64,000 nucleotides of DNA from CAZKBP01 sp964551015 (GTDB taxonomy: Bacteria; Bacteroidota; Bacteroidia; Cytophagales; Microscillaceae). A program made the position numbers and the translations under genes. Of the stretch, positions 17,403 to 26,105 are shown in pieces (the first letter of the stretch is position 1; every line of letters starts with the position of its first letter). The notes below the pieces were generated by a model. The model did no database searches and was not told where the DNA came from. It saw only the letters and a program-made list of their open reading frames with translations. The stretch is taken from positions 70,642-134,641 of the forward strand of contig CAZKBP010000012.1 of NCBI GenBank assembly GCA_964551015.1. The letters are read 5' to 3'.

Positions 17403-18707
17403 TTATTCTGCTGCTAAAACATGTACCTCATAAGTCAGGTAGTCTGATTTTTTGAGATTAATCAGAAAATTAGCTCCTATCACGCGTCTTTGACTTGGCT
17501 GTAAGAGAGGCGCATCGGCCTCGATCACGTCCAATTCTTCCTCGTGTACCTGCCTGAGGTTTTTATCCAGCCACTTGATGCCAACTTTAAGCCTTTGGAT
17601 GGGTTGTTCACCCGTGTTTTCATATTCCCAGACCAAGTAATGGGTGAAAAAATCTGGCTCAATTTGAATAGTTTGATAACGCTCACGCCAAGCCAGCTCT
17701 ATGCCCGAAAGGCGGGGCGTCTCCCAGTCTAGTCTGATTTCTTGAGCTGGCTCAGGCTCGGGTTCTGGCTGGTAAGCCTCTACAAAATCCACACGTAGTT
17801 GCGCTCGGGTAATTGAAGCATCCAAACGCCGAGAACGAGCCAAAAAACTGATAGGAATGGCATCGCCCGGGCGTACTTCGGGAGCATCTTGCTCAATTAC
17901 TTCAATCACTTCTTCGTATCTGACTTTTCCTTCTGCGTCGAGCAGGGCTAATGCTAAACGCAGTGCCTCAATTTCCCGATCCTGATTGATAAGTGAAGCA
18001 CGTAATTGGTACTGAAAATTGTTTCCATTTTTTCTCAAAAAAGAACTTTCCTGATTTAGATAGAAATCAGGGGAGTTGGCCTCTGCCAACAAAGTAATGG
18101 GAATATCTTGGCGGTCTGTTTCTACAACTCGTGGGGCCTTGGGGGCATCGGTCGGCGGAAGAGGTAAAGGCCTATGGCTGGCTTGGTAGGCCAGATAGGC
18201 CAGATACATCAGAAAGAAAACCAAGAGCGTTAGCGAAAGTACTTTAGCCAGACGCCAGAGAGCCGCCCGCTGACGATAAAGTTGAGAAGGATGGCGCAGC
18301 TTGGCGAGTAAGTGCAAGGCCGCCTCGTGCCGTGGGTCAGATTGCAGACAACGCTCGGCATATTCTTCGGCTAGTTTTTTCTCCTTACGAGATCGCTTAG
18401 CCAATCCTTTTCGATAATGAGCCTCCGCCAATTGATAGAGCGCTTCAATGTGCAAAGGCTTGAGAATAATCGCTTGTTGTAATTCCTCGATGGCTCGGTT
18501 CCAATCTTGGTAGCGTGCAAAGCCCACTCCTCGCTGTAAATGATCTTGAAAGCGTTGGTCAATGCGATCTAAGTCTTCACGACTCAAACCCAAATCTTGG
18601 GCTACTTGCTGCATCAGAGCCGGGGAGAGGGCTTGGGATTGATGCTCTTGCTGCAATCTGAGGACTTTCTCTATATAGGCTTCTAATATTTTATCGGATG
18701 GTTTCAT
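17403..18707 (-). CDS. TPR-containing single-pass membrane protein
   Basis: 434 residues from the ATG giving MKPSDKILEAYIEKV. A longer frame starting 150 bases upstream begins with an unlikely aromatic stretch and is rejected. Residues 1-55 are a helical region with LSREDLDRID, 58-140 are two to three TPR-like helix pairs (AIEELQQAIILKPLHIEALYQL), 155-176 is one membrane segment, and 215-434 is an exported beta-rich domain with two similar halves (each containing a run such as IEVIEQDAPEVRPGD / LDVIEADAPLLQPSQ), resembling FxLYD-like internal repeats. No catalytic motif. Likely a scaffold or envelope-assembly protein; function unknown. Divergent from the large outer-membrane gene. Confidence 0.65.
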   Translation of the reverse strand: MKPSDKILEAYIEKVLRLQQEHQSQALSPALMQQVAQDLGLSREDLDRIDQRFQDHLQRGVGFARYQDWNRAIEELQQAIILKPLHIEALYQLAEAHYRKGLAKRSRKEKKLAEEYAERCLQSDPRHEAALHLLAKLRHPSQLYRQRAALWRLAKVLSLTLLVFFLMYLAYLAYQASHRPLPLPPTDAPKAPRVVETDRQDIPITLLAEANSPDFYLNQESSFLRKNGNNFQYQLRASLINQDREIEALRLALALLDAEGKVRYEEVIEVIEQDAPEVRPGDAIPISFLARSRRLDASITRAQLRVDFVEAYQPEPEPEPAQEIRLDWETPRLSGIELAWRERYQTIQIEPDFFTHYLVWEYENTGEQPIQRLKVGIKWLDKNLRQVHEEELDVIEADAPLLQPSQRRVIGANFLINLKKSDYLTYEVHVLAAE

Positions 18708-18887
18708 AAAATAGGTGGCCTTTGGGAGTTTTGCTGAGTTTTTCTCTGTTTTTTGAACAACAAAGATTAAAAAATTTTGCTGGGTCTTCGCACGATAAAA
18801 ATAAAGTCTTTTCAGAAGATGTGGGAACTTAAAAACGATATATTGGCTTGAAATCAAAAAAGAAACATATTTTTACTCCATTGGCTC

Positions 18888-18915
18888 TTGCTTCAGGCAA
18901 TTCTTATTAAATTTG
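18888..18915 (+). promoter_or_regulatory. Bacteroidota-type promoter before the propeller/barrel gene
   Basis: TTG (18888-18890), 17 bases, then TAAATTTG (18908-18915), an exact TAnnTTTG. Transcription would start near 18922, leaving a leader of about 70 bases before the ATG at 18993. Confidence 0.45.
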
Positions 18916-18992
18916 ATAAAGAAGTTACGCAAAGATAATTACAGATAACTTCAATACGAGAATTCCAGATTTCTCCGATTTCCTATTGCATC

Positions 18993-21900
18993 ATGAAAAA
19001 AAACCACAAGCCCCTTGTCTATCTCATCCTTGGATGGTGCTGTCTATGGATTAGCTCTCAAAGTTTTGCTCAAAATACACTGGAAAAATTTGGCAAAAAC
19101 CGCATCCAATACAAAGACTTCAACTGGCGTAACCTGAGTACCCTCAATTTTGATATCTATTATTATGACAATGGCTCGCGCATGGCCAACTTCGCCACTC
19201 GCTATCTCGAGTCAGAGTTTGACGAAATTACCGATATATTGGGTTATACTCCCTATTTCAAAACCAAAATCTTTATTTATAATTCCATTACTGACCTTCA
19301 GCAAAGCAACGTCGGCATTGATGACGACAACGTGATTACGGGAGGACAGACCGATTTTTTTAAATCTCAGGTAGAAATACCTTATACTGGAAGCGAGGTA
19401 GCATTTAAAGAAGAACTGCGGAGAGGAATTGCCCTGATGCTCATTCGCGAGATGATGTTTGGCGGAAGCCTCAAAGATATGCTTCAAAGCTCTTACCTGG
19501 GCAAATTTAGCGAGTGGTTCTTACTAGGAGCAGCCGCCTATGTAGCCGAAGGTTGGAGCGAAGAAATGGATGACCATATCCGAGATTTATTTGATAAGCG
19601 TAAAACCAAAAAACCTAACCTCCTCTCTGACCAAGATGCTGTCTTAGTAGGCCAATCTATCTGGAATTTTATCGCAGAGGAGTACGGCATAGCCAATATC
19701 TCTAATATTCTTAACCTGGCTCGTATTATTCGTAATGAGCGGAATAGCATCGGGAGCTCTCTGGGAATTCGCTACAAAGATTTCTTGGATCGCTGGGAAA
19801 ACTATTACCGAGGTATGACGATCGAGACGGTAGAAAACACCGAAGAAGCCCCCTATGATTTTCGCCTGCGCAAGCGCAATCGCAAAGGCTTTCTTTACAA
19901 CGAATTTAAAGTCAGCCCCGACGGGAGTAAAATTGCTTATTCCGAAAACAGAAACGGAAAATACTGTGTTGTCGTCCAGGATTTACAATCTCGAAGACGT
20001 AAAGTGATCAAGCGAGACGGTTACCGTGCCATCAACCAACGCTACGATGAGAATATCCCCCTTTTGTCGTGGAGAGATAATAATAACCTAGGAGTGATTT
20101 ATGTACATAAAGGAGAAACCAAGCTGACCGTTTATAACATGAAGAAGAGGAAGAGCTACGAACGTACCTGGTTCTTCTTTAATCACGTCTCCGGATTTGA
20201 CTTTTCAGACGATGGCAATCACATCCTCCTTAGTGCTGACCGCACCGGGCAAGTAGATTTCAAAACGGGGCAAAACGATATTTTTATTTTTGATCTCGAG
20301 AAAACAACCCTGGAACAAATCACAGATGACTGGTACGATGATGTGAATCCGGTTTTCCTCAGAAACTCAAATCTTGCTTTTACCTTTAGCTCCAATCGTA
20401 CCGAAGATACCCTCCGCTCCAATCTGATTACGGATCGAGGTAATTTTAATCGAGAACTCGAGAACTTCGATATTTTTATTTACAACCCACTAAAATCCTC
20501 TACTCGATTGCAGCGTCTGACTTCCTCTTCGGGGCGAGATCTGAGCCCGAAGTTCCTAGACGAGAACACCATTCTTTTCTTAAATGACGAAACCGGTATC
20601 TTACAACTACGCAAAGTAGATATCAACAGCGGAGAGGTGCAGGTCTTGACTAATTATACCCAAAGTATCCGTGCCTTTGCTGTCAATCCTGTGGAAGATG
20701 GCTTGGCCTTTTTGATGAAGCGAAAGGGTAGATTTTATCCACACTACAAGCGTGATTTTAATTTTGACCAATCCATCAACCCAGATTTCCAAACCATCCG
20801 CGTAGAACTACTCGGTGGGAGCTACCCTGAATCTCGGGTGGTATTGCCTCCAAAGGTTCCCGAAAACTTCACGGATTCTACCGAGGTAGAAACCCCCGAA
20901 GAAGAAGAGGAATATGCTGAGGATGAGATAGATACCGATAATTATGAGTTCGAGCCCGATATTGTACAAGAAGAAAGAAGTGGCCTCGATAAGGCTCAAG
21001 AAGATATGCTCGACCGGGTCAAAAAGGCCAACGATGAAAATCTGAAAGTGATCGGTCCCTACGATTATCAACCACGCTTCCGCACGGAGAACGTCCTTAC
21101 CTCTATCCAAATTGACCCACTCCGGGGCTGGGGAATTCTACTCAACATGACCACTTCCGATTTATTAGAAAACCACAAAATCCGAGGCGGTTTCTTCTTG
21201 ATTACTGACCTAAGAAGCAGCGATTTCTTCGGAGAATATCAATACTATGGAGATCGTCTTGACTATAAATTACGCTATGATCGGAAGGTGATTTTCTTCA
21301 ATAATGATCGCCTGATCCAAAGATACACTCTCAATAAAGCAGGAGCCACCATCTCTTATCCCATTCGTAATACCAGCCGCGTGAGCATCACACCTTTTTA
21401 TGCCAGCACCCTCTGGACCAGTTTAGACTTGGCTCTATTTGAAGATCACCGGATACACTACGCAGGGGCGCGTATTGAGTATGTGTATGATAACACGATC
21501 TTGAATGGACAGAATATGATCCGAGGAACTCGGGTCAAAATTGCCTACGAAAACTATCAAGCAGTCAGTTTAAGTAATGGCATTCGCGACAATGGAAATG
21601 CTATTTTCTTTACACAAGGAGATGATTTTGTGAATGCCTCTCAGTTTGACACACGTGATAGGAGCTTTGATAAAATCAGCATAGATGCTCGCCATTATCT
21701 GCCCATACACAAAGATTTGATTCTGGCTACCCGTGTTGCTTACGGGCGCTTTGGTGGGAATGCTCCCAAGAATTTCCTGCTCGGTGGAATGGATAATTGG
21801 CTCTTTAACAGCACAGATGACGGTGGAGGAGAATTTAATCCCTTAACCACAGATCTTATAATCGATAATAGTGACCTCCTCTTCAATGAATTTGTAACCA

Positions 21901-22304
21901 ATCTAAGAGGGTTTGATTATAATAAGGTGTCTGGACAGAATTTTTTCTTGGTAAATCTAGAGCTTCGGCTCCCCATCATCAAATACTTATTTGGTAAGCG
22001 GGTCAACAGTAATTTCTTGAAAAATTTCCAAGTGGTAGGCTTCTACGACATCGGGACCGCCTGGACAGGTGTGAGTCCTTTTAATCGCGAAAATAGCTTG
22101 AACACTCGGTTCGTTGGCAATCAACAGTCTCCCTTTACCGCTACGGTCAATGACTTCAAAAACCCTTGGTTAGCTGGCTACGGAGTGGGATTGCGCACGG
22201 TGCTACTGGGTTATTACCTCAAGCTAGACATGGCTTGGGGGGTTGAAGACTTCAACGTGGCTGATAATCCGAAGTTTTATTTAACCTTTGGTTATGATTT
22301 TTGA
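18993..22304 (+). CDS. outer-membrane protein: degenerate peptidase-like domain, TolB-like propeller, BamA-like barrel
   Basis: 1103 residues. Signal peptide 1-26 (LYLILGWCCLWISSQSFAQ-type core). About 45-270 resembles the peptidase-MA/gluzincin fold common in this family, but the place of HExxH reads KEELRRG and the later Glu motif reads WFLLGAAAYVAEGW, so the zinc site looks lost. About 290-620 holds PD40/TolB-type propeller strands (SPDGSKIAYSENRNG, FDFSDDGNHILLSADR, DVNPVFLRNSNLAF). About 640-690 is an acidic linker rich in Glu. About 700-1103 is a beta-barrel like the bacterial surface-antigen/BamA class, ending in aromatic FYLTFGYDF as outer-membrane proteins do. Annotated in relatives as translocation protein TolB-like. 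Role unknown; surface assembly or proteolysis-derived scaffold is inference. Confidence 0.75.
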   Translation: MKKNHKPLVYLILGWCCLWISSQSFAQNTLEKFGKNRIQYKDFNWRNLSTLNFDIYYYDNGSRMANFATRYLESEFDEITDILGYTPYFKTKIFIYNSITDLQQSNVGIDDDNVITGGQTDFFKSQVEIPYTGSEVAFKEELRRGIALMLIREMMFGGSLKDMLQSSYLGKFSEWFLLGAAAYVAEGWSEEMDDHIRDLFDKRKTKKPNLLSDQDAVLVGQSIWNFIAEEYGIANISNILNLARIIRNERNSIGSSLGIRYKDFLDRWENYYRGMTIETVENTEEAPYDFRLRKRNRKGFLYNEFKVSPDGSKIAYSENRNGKYCVVVQDLQSRRRKVIKRDGYRAINQRYDENIPLLSWRDNNNLGVIYVHKGETKLTVYNMKKRKSYERTWFFFNHVSGFDFSDDGNHILLSADRTGQVDFKTGQNDIFIFDLEKTTLEQITDDWYDDVNPVFLRNSNLAFTFSSNRTEDTLRSNLITDRGNFNRELENFDIFIYNPLKSSTRLQRLTSSSGRDLSPKFLDENTILFLNDETGILQLRKVDINSGEVQVLTNYTQSIRAFAVNPVEDGLAFLMKRKGRFYPHYKRDFNFDQSINPDFQTIRVELLGGSYPESRVVLPPKVPENFTDSTEVETPEEEEEYAEDEIDTDNYEFEPDIVQEERSGLDKAQEDMLDRVKKANDENLKVIGPYDYQPRFRTENVLTSIQIDPLRGWGILLNMTTSDLLENHKIRGGFFLITDLRSSDFFGEYQYYGDRLDYKLRYDRKVIFFNNDRLIQRYTLNKAGATISYPIRNTSRVSITPFYASTLWTSLDLALFEDHRIHYAGARIEYVYDNTILNGQNMIRGTRVKIAYENYQAVSLSNGIRDNGNAIFFTQGDDFVNASQFDTRDRSFDKISIDARHYLPIHKDLILATRVAYGRFGGNAPKNFLLGGMDNWLFNSTDDGGGEFNPLTTDLIIDNSDLLFNEFVTNLRGFDYNKVSGQNFFLVNLELRLPIIKYLFGKRVNSNFLKNFQVVGFYDIGTAWTGVSPFNRENSLNTRFVGNQQSPFTATVNDFKNPWLAGYGVGLRTVLLGYYLKLDMAWGVEDFNVADNPKFYLTFGYDF

Positions 22305-22326
22305 TCCAAAGATAAGCACAAAAGAC

Positions 22327-22351
22327 TAGCTCACGGAGCGTTTGTGAGCTA
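22327..22351. repeat. 8-bp perfect hairpin between two plus-strand genes
   Basis: TAGCTCAC (22327-22334) pairs with GTGAGCTA (22344-22351) over a 9-base loop. No T-run follows, so it is a weak or rho-assisted terminator for the upstream outer-membrane gene, or an mRNA processing site ahead of the methylase. Confidence 0.45.
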
Positions 22352-22383
22352 ATCAATAGATTAGATATGAATGCCCTAAGTAC

Positions 22384-22947
22384 ATGAGAAAACTCAGCAA
22401 TGAGGAATTAAACCGCCTTTCGGTAGAAGAATTTAAAGCACAAACCAAATTGCCAATCGCGATTATCTTGGATAATGTGAGGAGCTTGAATAATGTTGGT
22501 TCTGCTTTTCGGACGGCTGATGCTTATCGGGTCAAGAAAATATATTTGACCGGAATTACCGGACAACCACCTCATCGGGAAATAAACAAGACCGCCTTAG
22601 GAGCAACCCAATCTGTGGATTGGGAATATCACGCAGAAATTGAAGGGCTGATTTCTCATCTTCAACAAGAAGATTGGCAGATCGTAGCCATCGAGCAAGC
22701 AGAAGGAAGCACTTATTTACACGAACATCAAATAAACCCGAAACAAAAATATGCCCTGATCTTTGGCAATGAGGTGGAAGGAGTCAAGGACAAGATCGTA
22801 GAAGAGGCCGATCTATGCTTGGAAATTCCTCAGTTTGGCACCAAACATTCCTTGAATATTTCGGTCAGTATGGGGGTAGTCGTCTGGGATTTTTTTACGA
22901 AGTATCAACGGCAAGTTCCTTCTTTCCTAGACAACTTCAAGAACTAA
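22384..22947 (+). CDS. SpoU/TrmH family RNA 2'-O-methyltransferase
   Basis: A SAM-dependent SPOUT methylase of 187 residues acting on tRNA or rRNA ribose. Motif 1 is NVRSLNNVGSAFRTADAY (about 31-48, with the catalytic Arg), motif 2 is IFGNEVEGV (about 125-133) and motif 3 is LEIPQFGTKHSLNISVSMG (about 145-163), which forms the trefoil knot. It lacks the N-terminal L30e-like substrate domain of TrmH/RlmB, so it is the minimal form. The exact target site cannot be assigned. It is the last plus-strand gene before tRNA-Phe. Confidence 0.85.
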   Translation: MRKLSNEELNRLSVEEFKAQTKLPIAIILDNVRSLNNVGSAFRTADAYRVKKIYLTGITGQPPHREINKTALGATQSVDWEYHAEIEGLISHLQQEDWQIVAIEQAEGSTYLHEHQINPKQKYALIFGNEVEGVKDKIVEEADLCLEIPQFGTKHSLNISVSMGVVVWDFFTKYQRQVPSFLDNFKN

Positions 22948-23114
22948 ATTGATTCAACACTTTAATCCTACTTGTCGTCTTAAAGAAGAAATATTTTATA
23001 AAATATGCATCTCGGCTTGGATATTATTTAGAAAGTTTCAATATTTCTTATGTTTGTAAAGATTGTAGCTTCTAAATTTTGAAAAAACATCCCTAGTCTC
23101 TTCATTTGCGTAAT

Positions 23115-23142
23115 AAAAATACTCTGTATGCCGAGTATTTTT
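23115..23142 (+). terminator. terminator-like hairpin facing the methylase gene
   Basis: AAAAATACTC (23115-23124) pairs perfectly with GAGTATTTTT (23133-23142), loop 8. The 3' arm ends in TTTTT on the plus strand. It lies 168 bases after the methylase stop, next to the tRNA-Phe terminator that works on the other strand. Confidence 0.5.
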
Positions 23143-23143
23143 C

Positions 23144-23171
23144 AAAAAAAACTCCACTCCGAAGAGTGGAG
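23144..23171 (-). terminator. intrinsic terminator of tRNA-Phe
   Basis: CTCCACTC (23152-23159) pairs with GAGTGGAG (23164-23171) over a CGAA loop, and on the minus strand the stem is followed by eight T (complement of 23144-23151). It begins 24 bases past the tRNA 3' end. Confidence 0.85.
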
Positions 23172-23194
23172 AAAATAAAAAAGAAAAAAAAGAG

Positions 23195-23267
23195 TGGTGA
23201 TACCTGGATTCGAACCAGGGACACACGGATTTTCAGTCCGATGCTCTACCAACTGAGCTATATCACC
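23195..23267 (-). tRNA. tRNA-Phe (GAA)
   Basis: 73 bases on the minus strand folding as a full cloverleaf: acceptor GGTGATA/TATCACC, D arm GCTC...GAGC, anticodon stem CGGAC/ATCCG-type with loop CTGAAAA (anticodon GAA), T arm with GGTTCGAATCC, discriminator A. The 3' CCA is not encoded (CTC follows), so it is added after transcription. A matching promoter and terminator flank it, so it is a single-gene unit. Confidence 0.97.
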
Positions 23268-23281
23268 CTGAAAGAAGGGTA

Positions 23282-23310
23282 CAAAAGTACGAAGCCATGT
23301 GAATATTCAA
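23282..23310 (-). promoter_or_regulatory. promoter of tRNA-Phe
   Basis: On the minus strand TTG (complement of 23308-23310), 18 bases, then TACTTTTG (complement of 23282-23289), an exact TAnnTTTG. The -7 element ends 15 bases before the tRNA 5' end. Confidence 0.65.
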
Positions 23311-23373
23311 AAATATTTAGCCAAATATTTATTGGTAAATTAAAAATATAAAATCCATTAATCTGAAATTGAT

Positions 23374-24732
23374 ATGAGTTATATATCCCAAATACTTTTT
23401 ATCCTGGCCTTGGGGGTAGCTACCTACCTGATTAGCCAGCGAGTGCGCAGAATTAGCGCTAATATCAAGCTCGGTCGCCCACTTGATCGTAATGACCACT
23501 CGGGAGACCGCTTACAAACGATGCTCTTGGTAGCCTTTGGGCAGAAGAAAATGTTTAAAAACTTGCTAGTTGGTTTTATGCACTTCATTATTTACATCGG
23601 ATTTGTGCTGATCAACATTGAAGTGCTAGAGATCATGATTGATGGCATCTTTGGTACGCACCGCGTATTTGCCTCTGTGCTACCGATGGGCTTTTACACG
23701 TTTTTGATTAGTTTCTTTGAGTTCTTGGCCGTTGGTGTGATCGTGAGCTGCGTGGTATTCTTAACTCGCAGAAACGTGATGAAAATTGATCGCTTCATGA
23801 AGCCCGAAATGAAGGGCTGGCCTTGGCTAGATGCTAACTTGATTTTGGTAATCGAGATCGTGTTGATGGTCTTTATCCTCACCATGAATGCCGCGGATCA
23901 AGTTTTACAAGACCGTAATTTCGCGGATAATCATTATGTACAAACAGGTACTTTTTTCTTTAGTCAGGCAATAATGCCTTTGCTATCTGGCATTGAAAGT
24001 AATAGTACTTTGATCTTCATCGAGCGGTTTGGTTGGTGGGCTCACATTCTAGGAATTATGGCCTTTGCTCTCTACGTAACCTATTCTAAGCATTTGCATA
24101 TCTTCATGGCCTTCCCTAATACCTATTTTTCTAACCTGAATCCTCAGGGGAAATTTTCTAACATGGAATCCGTAACCAAAGAGGTAAAGTTAGCCATGGG
24201 ACTGATGGAAGACGATGGAAACATGGAAGAGGTCAGCCGCTTCGGTGCCAAAGATGTGAACGATTTGTCTTGGAAAGACCTCATGAGTGCTTATTCCTGT
24301 ACCGAGTGTGGACGCTGTACGGCCAATTGCCCTGCTAACCTCACTGGTAAAAAGCTCTCTCCTCGCAAAATCATGATGGATACCCGCGATCGCGTAGAAG
24401 AAGTTGGAAAATACTTACAACAAGGCAAAACGCCTGAAGAAGCCCTAGCCGAAGGGAGCCCACTTTACAGTGAAGAATATATCTCCAAAGAAGAATTAAT
24501 GGCTTGTACCACTTGCAATGCCTGCGTAGAAGCCTGTCCTGTAAACATTGATCCCTTGGCAATTATTATGCAGATGCGTCAGTACGTATCTATGGAAGAG
24601 GCCGATACACCGCAGTCTTGGAATATGATGTTCACCAATATTGAAAACAATATGGCTCCTTGGCAATTTCCTCCTACGGATCGTGCTAAATGGACCCAGG
24701 AGGTGAATCAAAATGGACAATTGGCAGAATAA
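23374..24732 (+). CDS. membrane Fe-S oxidoreductase with two 4Fe-4S clusters (HdrC/NarI-like)
   Basis: 452 residues. The N-terminal half has five to six membrane segments (around 3-21, 64-85, 103-130, 154-172, 190-206, 218-238) with conserved His such as His70, His223 and His240 that could hold heme. The C-terminal half has two ferredoxin motifs: Cys309/312/315/319 (CTECGRCTANCP) and Cys378/381/384/388 (CTTCNACVEACP). It pairs with the next gene, an HdrB-like CCG protein, giving a two-subunit quinone-linked electron-transfer complex of heterodisulfide-reductase type. This pair is widespread in Bacteroidota; its donor is not settled as far as I know. Spacing to the partner is 80 bases, with a hairpin between. 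Confidence 0.85.
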   Translation: MSYISQILFILALGVATYLISQRVRRISANIKLGRPLDRNDHSGDRLQTMLLVAFGQKKMFKNLLVGFMHFIIYIGFVLINIEVLEIMIDGIFGTHRVFASVLPMGFYTFLISFFEFLAVGVIVSCVVFLTRRNVMKIDRFMKPEMKGWPWLDANLILVIEIVLMVFILTMNAADQVLQDRNFADNHYVQTGTFFFSQAIMPLLSGIESNSTLIFIERFGWWAHILGIMAFALYVTYSKHLHIFMAFPNTYFSNLNPQGKFSNMESVTKEVKLAMGLMEDDGNMEEVSRFGAKDVNDLSWKDLMSAYSCTECGRCTANCPANLTGKKLSPRKIMMDTRDRVEEVGKYLQQGKTPEEALAEGSPLYSEEYISKEELMACTTCNACVEACPVNIDPLAIIMQMRQYVSMEEADTPQSWNMMFTNIENNMAPWQFPPTDRAKWTQEVNQNGQLAE

Positions 24733-24744
24733 AAAACTAAAAAT

Positions 24745-24769
24745 CTGCCAGCTCTCCAAAGTCTGGCAG
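24745..24769. repeat. hairpin between the two Fe-S genes
   Basis: CTGCCAG (24745-24751) pairs with CTGGCAG (24763-24769), loop 11, followed by GTTTGAAAAA. The poor T-run suggests partial termination or an RNA-stability element inside the operon. Confidence 0.5.
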
Positions 24770-24812
24770 GTTTGAAAAATACAAAACGTGAACCTAATTA
24801 AAGGAAAAATAA

Positions 24813-25613
24813 ATGAGCGAAAATAATCACAAAGTGCCTTTAATGGCAGATCTAGCCGCAGAAGGAAAAACGCCCGATGTACTGTTTTGGGTAGGATGCG
24901 CAGGGTCTTTTGATGACCGTTACAAAAAAGTAACCATTGCTTTTACCAAAATACTCAACAAGGTAGGAATCAATTATGCGATCTTAGGAACCGAAGAATC
25001 TTGCACAGGCGATCCGGCAAAACGTGCTGGGAATGAATTTTTGTTCCAAATGCAAGCCGTCGCTAATATTGAAATCCTCAATGGCTACGGTATCCAAAAA
25101 ATCGTAACGGCTTGTCCCCATTGCTTCAATACGATTAAAAATGAATATCCCGAGCTAGGTGGCGAATACGAAGTAATTCACCACTCGGTATTCTTGCAAC
25201 AACTGATCGATGAGGGTAAAGTAAAAATGCAAGAACCCGGAGATTTCAAAGGGAAGCGGATTACTTACCACGATTCTTGTTATTTGGGGCGAGCCAACAA
25301 TGTTTACGAAGCTCCACGCCAAGTTTTGCAGATGCTTGATGCCGAATTAGTAGAAATGAAAAGCTGCCGTAGCAAAGGGCTTTGCTGTGGGGCGGGGGGC
25401 GCACAGATGTTCAAAGATGCCGAAAAAGGCAAGAAAGAAGTGAGCCAAGAGCGAATGGAACAAGCCATTGAATCCAAAGCAAATATCGTCTCTGTGGCCT
25501 GTCCCTTCTGCATGGTGATGATGACAGATGGTACGAAGCAGACTGGAAAAGAAAAGGAAATCAAGGTCTATGATGTAGCCGAATTGGTGGCACAGGCCGA
25601 AGGTTTAGCCTAA
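24813..25613 (+). CDS. (Fe-S)-binding protein with two CCG domains, HdrB-like
   Basis: Cytoplasmic partner of the preceding membrane protein, 266 residues. Cysteine-rich regions are GCAGSFDDRYKK (about 29-40), ACPHCFNTIKNEYPE, a first CCG-type segment around HDSCYLGR (about 151-158) and a second at GLCCGAGGAQMF (about 190-201), followed by ACPFCMVMM. These bind a noncubane or 4Fe-4S cluster in HdrB and related LutA/GlpC proteins. No membrane segment. Probable role is to take electrons to or from the quinone pool through the membrane subunit. A strong terminator follows, closing the operon. Confidence 0.87.
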   Translation: MSENNHKVPLMADLAAEGKTPDVLFWVGCAGSFDDRYKKVTIAFTKILNKVGINYAILGTEESCTGDPAKRAGNEFLFQMQAVANIEILNGYGIQKIVTACPHCFNTIKNEYPELGGEYEVIHHSVFLQQLIDEGKVKMQEPGDFKGKRITYHDSCYLGRANNVYEAPRQVLQMLDAELVEMKSCRSKGLCCGAGGAQMFKDAEKGKKEVSQERMEQAIESKANIVSVACPFCMVMMTDGTKQTGKEKEIKVYDVAELVAQAEGLA

Positions 25614-25642
25614 ACATTACTTTCCAAAACTAGAAAAAGAAT

Positions 25643-25674
25643 TGCACCTGATCACGATTGGGTGCATTTTTTTT
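25643..25674 (+). terminator. intrinsic terminator of the Fe-S operon
   Basis: TGCACC (25643-25648) pairs with GGTGCA (25661-25666) and is followed by eight T (25667-25674), 30 bases past the stop codon. Confidence 0.85.
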
Positions 25675-25850
25675 GCCGAGAATGCTGTGATGAGGTTTTG
25701 GAGTAATTTGAATTTTATTTTTTAACTTAGCCGTGCGAATACAATTGCTTGGTTTGCCTTTCTATAAGTTCAGTAAAGATATAGCTAAATGAACCAAGGC
25801 GCGCAAATAGATTAACAAGCAACAACTTACAACGGATAATCATCTACCCC

Positions 25851-26105
25851 ATGAAATTTATTGCTGAGATCGATATCATGCCCCAGAAAGAAATCCTTGA
25901 CCCACAGGGCAAAGCTATTAAGCGAGGACTGGATAATTTAGGGATGCAAGCGATTGAGGAGGTACGTATGGGTAAGCACATCACCTTGAATCTGGAAGCT
26001 GAAAATGAGGAAGAGGCTCAGGGTTTGGTAGAAAATGCCTGTCAAAAACTATTGGCAAACCTGATCGTAGAAGAGTACCATTTCACACTCAAAACTGCCG
26101 AGTAA
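25851..26105 (+). CDS. purS: phosphoribosylformylglycinamidine synthase subunit PurS
   Basis: 84 residues, the normal PurS size. The protein bridges PurQ and PurL in the three-part FGAM synthase of purine synthesis. Visible family features are the N-terminal strand ending in a conserved DPQGKAI (about 17-23), the GMQAIEEVRMGKHITL segment and the closing LIVEEYHFTL strand, which resembles the usual N-x-x-I-E-x-Y/F-x-F/V pattern. The C-terminal ISA found in some relatives is missing. purQ and purL are not adjacent. It ends exactly one base before the convergent TolC stop codon, with no space for separate terminators. Confidence 0.9.
   Translation: MKFIAEIDIMPQKEILDPQGKAIKRGLDNLGMQAIEEVRMGKHITLNLEAENEEEAQGLVENACQKLLANLIVEEYHFTLKTAE

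Noticed and set aside
18708..18857. Upstream extension of the TPR membrane protein
   Set aside because: The extra 50 residues are rich in aromatic and basic residues with no counterpart expected; the ATG at 18707 starts a typical helix.
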